DNA from: JBLHGN01 sp047616325
GTDB taxonomy: Bacteria > Pseudomonadota > Gammaproteobacteria > Pseudomonadales > Cellvibrionaceae
Assembly: GCA_047616325.1 (NCBI GenBank)
Contig: JBLHGN010000073.1
Location: forward strand, 1 to 13,710
Reading direction: 5' to 3'
DNA: 13,710 nt
Shown: in pieces, positions 1 to 5,309 of the stretch
Position numbering within the stretch: the stretch's first letter is position 1
Layout of the letters: each line of letters opens with the position of its first letter
Notes under the pieces: model-generated
What the model was told of the DNA's origin: nothing
What the model saw: only the letters and a program-made list of their open reading frames with translations
The model's database searches: none
Position numbers and translations under genes: made by a program

Positions 1-1499
1 TCAGACAGCGCTTCGCCGTTCATAACCACCTTAAACCCATTGTGCTCAGCGGGGCTGTGGCTGGCCGTTACCATAACACCACTCTGGCTCTCCTGCAGGG
101 TACAGGTAGCGAAGTACAAAAGCGGGGTTGGTACTGTGCCAATATTTAGCACATTACAGCCCGCGTTCAGAATGCCGCGGATTAACCATTCGGTAATTTC
201 GGGGCTGCTTAAACGTGCATCTCGCGCAACGATCAAACAGTTCTGCCCGCTATCAATTGCCTCACTTCCCAGCGCCTGACCAACAGATCGTGCCAATTCC
301 TTGGTAATCTGCGTTTTGGCAAGCCCACGAATGTCGTATGCACGAAAAACAACATCAGGCACAACGTTACCTTCATCTTCTAACATTTCAGCTTCGGAGG
401 GCTCGTCTGGCAGGCTAGCCAACACTTCTTGCTTCGTTGTTTTTACTTCATCCAAGCCCAATAGGTTTTCATTGTCTTGATCAATATCTATGTCGAGAAT
501 ATCGACGCTCTGATAAAGCGGATCCATTAACGAACTGCCATCACCAGCCGCTTGGCCAGGCACTCCAGCGGCCTCCATCTGCGCCTTTTCTTTGCTACGC
601 TCAAGCCAAATGCCAAGTAACCTCCCCGCAACGGCCATTACAAAAACAATAACCGCCATTAACGCGATAATGGCAAAGCCAGTATTGCGCAAATTAATTC
701 TCGCCAGCTCTTTGAGCCCTTGGGAACCCTTAAACCCTATGTGCCAATAGCTATTTGAAATGGGGGACACCATCTCCCTACCCTCGGCGCCCCCGCCTAC
801 TGAGAAAACAACGAGAGCCTCCCGCGCACCAAATTTTTGCAATAACTGCAAGCGTCCGAGGCTCGCTTTCTCCATGAGAGTCAAACGCTGCAATTCATCC
901 ACAAAGAGCGTTAAGATCATCGTGCCAATAGCTCTTTGATTTTCATCAAAGGGGATCGGAGCGACAAAGGTAAGCACCCAACGATCATTTATTTTCGCCG
1001 CTTCAGGATATAACTCCTCCCGCAGAAGCGCGCTACGAATCATATCCAGCTCACTGAAGCGAATAGGAGGAAACACATCCTGATCGAGCCGGGCCTCGCC
1101 CGCCGCAATAAAGCGCACAGCCACAACGCCATGCAAACGTTTACCTATTTCTGCTTTAAAATTCTCCAATGCATTTATATCGCCGATAGCCATGGCTACG
1201 TTTAACGCTGGCTTAGAGGTATACATCTCTATCGTTTTCCAAACATTGTCGATATAGGCTTCTGCAGCTTCCCCCGCGAGCTCTGCTCTTTGTGAAGCCA
1301 ATACCTCAAGGCGCGATAAACGTACACCTTCAACGTTTCTCTCGTACAAATACAAACCAACATTAAAACTGACAATTAAGCCAAAACCAAGCCCCAACAG
1401 AGAACCCATGCGACTGATTGATCGCGGGTTTTTGGGTTTTTTTTTCTCTTGCTGCCTGCTTTTAACCTTTTGAAAAGTATTTTCAAGGGTTTTTTTCAC
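1..1499 (-). CDS. algC: Phosphomannomutase/phosphoglucomutase, long membrane-anchored AlgC form (3' part beyond the window)
   Basis: Interconverts mannose-6-P/mannose-1-P and glucose-6-P/glucose-1-P, feeding GDP-mannose and UDP-glucose to surface polysaccharides. The frame is open from GTG 1499 to the edge, giving 499 codons. GTG is chosen because AAGGA lies about 6 nt upstream. Residues 1-30 are very basic, about 32-52 form a hydrophobic helix, 53-271 would be extracytoplasmic, 272-292 form a second helix, and 293-380 are an acidic linker. The catalytic domain begins at about 381 with FRAYDIRG (385-392), the normal N-terminus of AlgC. The phosphoserine loop reads TASHSPAEHNGFK (478-490, catalytic Ser480). 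The family consensus is SHNP, so Asn is replaced by Ser. The gene follows coaBC by 25 nt, probably in one operon. An A9 tract spans codons 19-21. The catalytic assignment is secure; the role of the extension is unknown. The rest of the enzyme lies outside the window. Confidence 0.9.
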   Translation of the reverse strand, partial: MKKTLENTFQKVKSRQQEKKKPKNPRSISRMGSLLGLGFGLIVSFNVGLYLYERNVEGVRLSRLEVLASQRAELAGEAAEAYIDNVWKTIEMYTSKPALNVAMAIGDINALENFKAEIGKRLHGVVAVRFIAAGEARLDQDVFPPIRFSELDMIRSALLREELYPEAAKINDRWVLTFVAPIPFDENQRAIGTMILTLFVDELQRLTLMEKASLGRLQLLQKFGAREALVVFSVGGGAEGREMVSPISNSYWHIGFKGSQGLKELARINLRNTGFAIIALMAVIVFVMAVAGRLLGIWLERSKEKAQMEAAGVPGQAAGDGSSLMDPLYQSVDILDIDIDQDNENLLGLDEVKTTKQEVLASLPDEPSEAEMLEDEGNVVPDVVFRAYDIRGLAKTQITKELARSVGQALGSEAIDSGQNCLIVARDARLSSPEITEWLIRGILNAGCNVLNIGTVPTPLLYFATCTLQESQSGVMVTASHSPAEHNGFKVVMNGEALS

Positions 1500-1524
1500 G
1501 TTGATTCCTTCGAGGTAATAAACT

Positions 1525-2733
1525 CTAAGAGAGTGTCTTTTTTATTTTATCGGAAATGTGAACGACTATGTCACGAGCAAGTTGAGACTTGCTGCGCTGA
1601 TCGAACTCAGTAATACCATTTGCTTCGATAACCGTTACCGCATTGAACTCACTATTAAACCCAATAGAGAAGTTTGATACGTCGTTGGCGATAATCATAT
1701 CGAGGTTTTTGCGCGTCAGTTTATCTTTCGCATATTTACATACATGTTGAGTCTCTGCGGCAAAACCGATGGTAAACGGTTTTTTATCAAGGGCCGCTAC
1801 GGTCGCAATAATATCGGGATTTTTAATTAGCTTAAGTAACATGACATCCGAATCACCTTTTTTAATCTTGTGTTCAGGCGCTAATTCTGGGCGATAATCC
1901 GCAACCGCTGCTGCGCCGATAAACACGTCGGCCCCTTCAATAGAGCTAAGCACGGCATCTAACATTTGCTCTGCACTATCTACAACAATCCGTTTGACCC
2001 TGTCGGGGCACGGTAAATTTACTGGCCCACTAATTAAAATGGTTTTAGCCCCGGCCTCTACTGCTGCCTGCGCTAATGCATAACCCATTTTCCCCGAACT
2101 GTGATTACTAATATAGCGCACCGGGTCAATAGCTTCTCGCGTAGGACCCGCCGTAATCACCACGGTGAGGCCCGCCATTTTTTCGGAAGGGTATAGCGCA
2201 GCGAGTTGCTCGACAATTTCATGGGCTTCCAGCATGCGCCCCAAGCCCATATCGCCACATGCCTGAATGCCGGAGGCAGGCCCCAGCAAATGCACGCCCC
2301 GCTGCGACAGTACGCCAATATTATGTTGGGTGGAACTATTGGCCCACATACCTTGATTCATCGCTGGCGCCACAACCAACATCGAACGACGGGCCAAACA
2401 CAGGGTTGAAAGTAAGTCAGAGCCCTCTCCCGCTACCAACTTGGAAATAAAGTCGGCTGAAGCTGGCGCGATTAAAATAGCATCCGCCCAACGTGCCAAT
2501 TCAATGTGGCCCATAGCCGCTTCCGCTTTGCTATCGAGTAAATCCGTGTACACAGGGTTTCCCGATAAGGCCTGAAGCGTTAGCGGTGTAATAAATTCTT
2601 GCGCCGCTTTGGTCATAACAACCCTGACCCTCGCTCGGGCATCCTGCAGGCGGCGAATAACTTCGGCGCTTTTGTACGCTGCAATGCCTCCAGTTACTCC
2701 GAGAAGTATTCGTTTGTTAGTTAAAGAATGCAT
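1525..2733 (-). CDS. coaBC: Bifunctional phosphopantothenoylcysteine decarboxylase / phosphopantothenate-cysteine ligase
   Basis: Carries out two cytosolic steps of coenzyme A synthesis: CTP-dependent coupling of 4'-phosphopantothenate to cysteine, then FMN-dependent decarboxylation to 4'-phosphopantetheine. At 402 aa it is the usual length. The N-terminal flavoprotein half (1-180) has the GGIAAYK start motif, His76, the PAMN motif with Asn126, and Cys159 in ACGDMGLGRM; these match E. coli His75, Asn125 and Cys158. The C-terminal ligase half begins near 186 with TAGPTRE, Asn210 in ISNHSSGKMG, AAVADYRP, and Lys289, matching E. coli Asn210 and Lys289. The start gives the normal N-terminus although no clear Shine-Dalgarno precedes it. 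A weak minus-strand promoter (TTCAAT at 2804-2799, 17 nt, TATCTT at 2781-2776) lies upstream. The gene is divergent from radC. In Pseudomonas, dut normally lies between coaBC and algC; it is absent here. Confidence 0.97.
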   Translation of the reverse strand: MHSLTNKRILLGVTGGIAAYKSAEVIRRLQDARARVRVVMTKAAQEFITPLTLQALSGNPVYTDLLDSKAEAAMGHIELARWADAILIAPASADFISKLVAGEGSDLLSTLCLARRSMLVVAPAMNQGMWANSSTQHNIGVLSQRGVHLLGPASGIQACGDMGLGRMLEAHEIVEQLAALYPSEKMAGLTVVITAGPTREAIDPVRYISNHSSGKMGYALAQAAVEAGAKTILISGPVNLPCPDRVKRIVVDSAEQMLDAVLSSIEGADVFIGAAAVADYRPELAPEHKIKKGDSDVMLLKLIKNPDIIATVAALDKKPFTIGFAAETQHVCKYAKDKLTRKNLDMIIANDVSNFSIGFNSEFNAVTVIEANGITEFDQRSKSQLARDIVVHISDKIKKTLS

Positions 2734-2975
2734 AGGTTGAAGAATTTCACTTTGCCGTAGAATAAACAGGCCGCTAAGATAGCATTTAAAAGTCTACGAT
2801 TGAACTGGAGTGGGGCTCTTTTACGTGCCATATCGGCAATTTCTCTAGCGTGGACAGCGCTTGAGTATTATAGTGACCATCGGAGCAAGCTAAAAAGCCG
2901 AGGCGACGCTCGCAAATTTCGCCAAACGCACTGGCAGCGAGCACAGAAATACAATCTTCACAAAGGAATGTGACC

Positions 2976-3653
2976 ATGGCAATTACCGACTGGCCCCTTA
3001 ACGAAAGGCCGCGCGAAAAACTTCTAACACTAGGCCCAACGATGCTCACCGACGCTGAGCTGCTCGCCATATTTTTGCGGACAGGCTGCGCAGGCAAATC
3101 CGCAGTAGATCTCGCCCGAGAATTAATATGCACTTTCGGCAGCCTTCGCGCCCTGCTGGGAGCGAGCCGAGAGGATTTTTGTCTAGGCCTTGGGCTTGGG
3201 CAGGCCAAATACGCACAATTGCAGGCCGTGCTGGAAATGTCGCGGCGTCACCTCGCAGAGCAATTGCAGCAAGGAATACTTTTGGACAGCAGCCGCACGG
3301 TGAAAAACTTTCTCACGGCCCACCTCCGCCATAAACGTGCAGAAGTCTTCGCTGCGCTGTTTTTAGATAGCCAGCATCGCCTTATCGCATTTGAAGAGCT
3401 ATTTCACGGCACCCTTGATGCTGCTGCGGTATACCCCAGAGAAGTTATTAAGAGTGCAATCAGCCACAACGCCGCCGCGGTTATTTTTGCACACAATCAC
3501 CCCTCCGGAGTCAACGAGCCTAGTCTCGCGGATAGAGCCATCACCCAAACCTTAATAAAGGCGCTAGATTTGATCGACATTCGCACCCTAGATCATCTAA
3601 TTGTCGGAGAGGGCGATGTATTTTCGTTTGCTGAAAATAATTTGATAGGCTAA
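2976..3653 (+). CDS. radC: RadC family protein (JAMM/MPN+ domain, YicR-like)
   Basis: A 225-aa member of the RadC family. The name comes from an old link to DNA repair that was later disputed, and its biochemical role is still unclear. An N-terminal helix-hairpin-helix-like region (about 1-85, with RPREKLL, LLAIFLRTG and GLGLGQAKYAQL) precedes a JAMM metalloprotease-like fold. The fold carries the metal motif AHNHPSG...SLAD, with His173, His175 and Asp186, so the predicted zinc site is intact. ATG 2976 is preferred over the in-frame GTG at 2970. AGGA at 2964-2967 is 8 nt from the ATG but only 2 nt from the GTG, and homologues begin at the equivalent Met. The gene is divergent from coaBC across about 240 nt, in which I see no strong radC promoter. 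A 9-bp hairpin follows the stop codon. Confidence 0.95.
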   Translation: MAITDWPLNERPREKLLTLGPTMLTDAELLAIFLRTGCAGKSAVDLARELICTFGSLRALLGASREDFCLGLGLGQAKYAQLQAVLEMSRRHLAEQLQQGILLDSSRTVKNFLTAHLRHKRAEVFAALFLDSQHRLIAFEELFHGTLDAAAVYPREVIKSAISHNAAAVIFAHNHPSGVNEPSLADRAITQTLIKALDLIDIRTLDHLIVGEGDVFSFAENNLIG

Positions 3654-3668
3654 GCCCTGAAATCACCG

Positions 3669-3694
3669 CGGTTGAGGCACCCAAACCTCGACCG
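3669..3694 (+). other. Hairpin downstream of radC, possible weak terminator
   Basis: CGGTTGAGG (3669-3677) pairs with CCTCGACCG (3686-3694), nine pairs including one G-T wobble, around an 8-nt loop. It starts 16 nt after the radC stop. No T-run follows, so it is not a classical intrinsic terminator. It may protect the 3' end or act with Rho. Confidence 0.4.
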
Positions 3695-3730
3695 TAAAGG
3701 CAAATCAAATCAGTTATCGAAACTTATTAA

Positions 3731-3759
3731 TTGCCATTGAGAATGGTTTTTGGTATAAA
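3731..3759 (+). promoter_or_regulatory. Sigma70-type promoter for rpmB-rpmG
   Basis: TTGCCA (3731-3736) matches the -35 consensus at 5 of 6 positions. TATAAA (3754-3759) matches the -10 at 5 of 6, with an ideal 17-nt spacer. Transcription would begin near 3766, leaving a leader of about 197 nt before the rpmB start codon. This is the best sigma70 match I found in the window. Confidence 0.6.
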
Positions 3760-3765
3760 GCTTCC

Positions 3766-3962
3766 CTCTTTTCGGTCGCCCTTCTCTGAAGGCATGCAAA
3801 ACTGGCTCGTTAATGAGGGAATTTATTCCTTACTTACAGGCCGAAGACCGCAGAATTCGAGCACTTTTAACTTTTACGTAGTATGTTTACGTGTACCACA
3901 ATTCTACGTGTTGCGACAATTGTGGCCACCGAGGCAAACTCAATTTTTAACGAGGCAACACC
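3766..3962 (+). promoter_or_regulatory. Long structured 5' leader of rpmB-rpmG
   Basis: This is the untranslated stretch between the predicted start of transcription and the rpmB ATG. It has several potential stems. TTCCCTC (3762-3768, partly before the predicted start) pairs with GAGGGAA (3815-3821). CCTTC (3780-3784) pairs with GAAGG (3788-3792). ACGTAG (3876-3881) pairs with CTACGT (3904-3909). CCACAATT (3896-3903) pairs perfectly with AATTGTGG (3918-3925). The last two stems interleave, which is the topology of an H-type pseudoknot. GAGGCAA occurs twice, at 3931-3937 and again at 3952-3958, where its GAGG (3952-3955) is the rpmB ribosome-binding site. Autogenous control by a ribosomal protein is possible but only inferred. 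Confidence 0.4.
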
Positions 3963-4199
3963 ATGTCTAAGGTATGTCAAGTTACTGGCAAACGTCCTGT
4001 AACAGGCAACAACGTATCTCATGCAAAAAACCACACCAAGCGTCGTTTTTTGCCAAATCTGCATTCTCACCGCTTCTGGATCGAGTCTGAAAAGCGCTTT
4101 TTAAAATTGCGCGTTTCCAGCAAAGGTATGCGTATTATTGACAAAAATGGCATTGAGTCAGTTTTAGCTGACGCTCGTGCCCGTGGCGAAAAGCTTTAA
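3963..4199 (+). CDS. rpmB: 50S ribosomal protein L28
   Basis: Structural protein of the large ribosomal subunit. Its 78 aa equal the E. coli length. The sequence is near-identical to known L28 in SKVCQVTGKRPVTGNN at the N-terminus, RRFLPNLHSHRFW in the middle and ARGEK at the C-terminus. It has only one cysteine (Cys5), so it is the zinc-independent form. The ATG is preceded by GAGG with 7-nt spacing. rpmG follows after 30 nt in the same transcript. The pair is driven by its own promoter near 3731 rather than by radC readthrough alone. Confidence 0.98.
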   Translation: MSKVCQVTGKRPVTGNNVSHAKNHTKRRFLPNLHSHRFWIESEKRFLKLRVSSKGMRIIDKNGIESVLADARARGEKL

Positions 4200-4229
4200 A
4201 CTCGCCTACTATTAATTGGAGACAAAGCT

Positions 4230-4385
4230 ATGCGTGATAAAATTCGTTTAAATTCAAGTGCCGGAACCGGTCACTTTTACACAACCGACAAAAACAAACG
4301 CAATATGCCAGGCAAAATGGAAATCAAGAAGTTTGACCCGGTTGTTCGCAAGCACGTTATGTACAAAGAAGGCAAAATCAAGTAG
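4230..4385 (+). CDS. rpmG: 50S ribosomal protein L33
   Basis: Small protein of the large ribosomal subunit, 51 aa, a typical length for gammaproteobacterial L33. It shows the family signature SSAGTGHFYTTDKNKR near the N-terminus and KKFDPVVRKHV before a KEGKIK end. No CxxC pairs are present, so it is the zinc-free form. TTGGAG lies 8 nt upstream of the ATG as ribosome-binding site. It is the last gene of the rpmB-rpmG transcript, which ends at the terminator about 40 nt downstream. In E. coli, mutM follows directly; here a signalling cluster intervenes. Confidence 0.97.
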   Translation: MRDKIRLNSSAGTGHFYTTDKNKRNMPGKMEIKKFDPVVRKHVMYKEGKIK

Positions 4386-4427
4386 CGGCAGTTTAATATA
4401 CGTCGCTTAGTTTTTGGCGATAAAGAG

Positions 4428-4450
4428 CCGGCCCTTAGGCCGGTTTTTTA
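4428..4450 (+). terminator. Intrinsic terminator of rpmB-rpmG
   Basis: A perfect 6-bp GC stem, CCGGCC (4428-4433) with GGCCGG (4438-4443), encloses a CTTA loop and is followed at once by six T residues. It sits 43 nt after the rpmG stop and just before the convergent regulator gene. The reverse strand has only a poor T-run, so it acts mainly on the plus strand. Confidence 0.9.
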
Positions 4451-4461
4451 TTGCTTAAAAG

Positions 4462-5031
4462 TTATGTAGTGCGAATAATTTCTACTAGGCGGGCAAAATT
4501 AAGGGGCTTTTCCATACACAGCTCAGCCCCTGCAAATTTCACTTTTCTAACATTTTCATCCGTCAAAAATCCCGTCATGCCAATTACCCTAACGTGGGCA
4601 GTGGCCTCACTCTGCTTGATAGTGCGACACACCTTAAAACCATCGACACCCGGCATCATAAGGTCGAGAATGACCACAGTCGGCCTGAATGTGCCTATTT
4701 TTTGACCTGCCTCAAAGCCATCCTTTGCCGTTTCCAGCACCACATCGGGCAAAAACTCCATTATTACATCCACAACCAATTCGCGGTGATCGTCGTCGTC
4801 GTCTACGATAAGAGCCCGTACGGCCGTATTGCGCACCAATTCTATGCCCTTGTCGCGAGCAAAACGTTCAACCTCGTCTCGCTCGAAACGCCGGTGGCCC
4901 CCGACCGTAGTGCTAGCCGCTAAAAAACCTTTTTGCGCCCAAACTCTAATGGTTATAGGGGAAACCCGCAGCATATCGGCAGTTTCTTTGGGCGTTAAAT
5001 AATCTTTTTGTATTGTTTCTTTCACTCGCAT
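4462..5031 (-). CDS. DNA-binding response regulator with N-terminal MerR/excisionase-type HTH and C-terminal receiver domain
   Basis: Predicted phosphorylation-controlled DNA-binding protein of 189 aa. Residues 11-58 form a winged HTH of the MerR/HTH_17 type, with YLTPKETADMLRVSP, RVWAQKG and the wing motif GGHRRF (44-49). A receiver domain fills about 71-189, with an acidic pocket in a run of five Asp (77-81), phosphoacceptor Asp123 in LDLMMPG, Thr153 and Lys175 in EKP. All receiver residues are present. In most response regulators the receiver comes first; here the order is reversed. Start: ATG 5031 gives the N-terminus I would expect for this class. TTG 5082 and ATG 5076 are in-frame alternatives giving up to 206 aa. 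It is convergent with rpmG and divergent from the hybrid kinase, so a partnership with that kinase is likely but inferred. It could instead serve another kinase. Confidence 0.88.
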   Translation of the reverse strand: MRVKETIQKDYLTPKETADMLRVSPITIRVWAQKGFLAASTTVGGHRRFERDEVERFARDKGIELVRNTAVRALIVDDDDDHRELVVDVIMEFLPDVVLETAKDGFEAGQKIGTFRPTVVILDLMMPGVDGFKVCRTIKQSEATAHVRVIGMTGFLTDENVRKVKFAGAELCMEKPLNFARLVEIIRTT

Positions 5032-5167
5032 CCCATCACTTCGCAGCCGGCCAAATCGGCTCAAATTTACGGCCATTCGCAATCTTTATGATATTTAAGC
5101 AAAACCTTACGCTTTGCCGTTCATCGGTGCAACACCCAGCACAGAACCAAATTAGTCGATATCTGCT

Positions 5168-5268
5168 AAAGTATAGTGGCTCATTGTATTTTCAGTAGAG
5201 CTTTCGACTCCAGAATGCTTTTTTTCACACAGCTTTTCAGCTAAGTGGTGGAATAGTTTCTATACTTT
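5168..5268. repeat. Divergent inverted repeat pair between the HTH-receiver gene and the hybrid kinase gene
   Basis: AAAGTATAG (5168-5176) and CTATACTTT (5260-5268) are a perfect 9-bp inverted pair 83 nt apart. Each copy, read toward its own gene, contains TATACT, a 5-of-6 match to a -10 box: minus strand 5175-5170 and plus strand 5261-5266. Neither has a good -35 hexamer at 16-18 nt. They may be activator-dependent divergent promoters or a shared operator. Apart from this pair I see nothing definite in 5083-5309. Confidence 0.35.
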
Positions 5269-5309
5269 GATTCGGCACCCCCTATTCAATCTATCAATTT
5301 AGACGGCGC

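Noticed and set aside
40..652. Plus-strand open frames at 40-279 and 437-652
   Set aside because: They lie antisense inside algC, have no ribosome-binding site, and their products resemble nothing; the minus-strand frame encodes recognisable phosphomannomutase.
1437..1445. A9 homopolymer in codons 19-21 of algC as a phase-variation switch
   Set aside because: Nine A is within normal range for an AAA-rich lysine run in a basic leader, and nothing else points to slippage control.
2970..2972. GTG as radC start
   Set aside because: The ribosome-binding site is only 2 nt away; ATG 2976 has proper spacing and matches homologues.
2786..3208. 140-codon minus-strand frame overlapping radC
   Set aside because: Composition is typical of an antisense shadow, and radC on the plus strand is clearly conserved.
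3731..3970. 79-codon plus-strand frame before rpmB
   Set aside because: It covers the rpmB promoter and leader and overlaps the rpmB start; no ribosome-binding site or family resemblance.
4462..5031. HTH-receiver protein as a phage excisionase or IS607-type transposase accessory protein
   Set aside because: The HTH type is shared with those proteins, but a complete receiver domain follows and no recombinase, transposase, inverted terminal repeat or target duplication is nearby.
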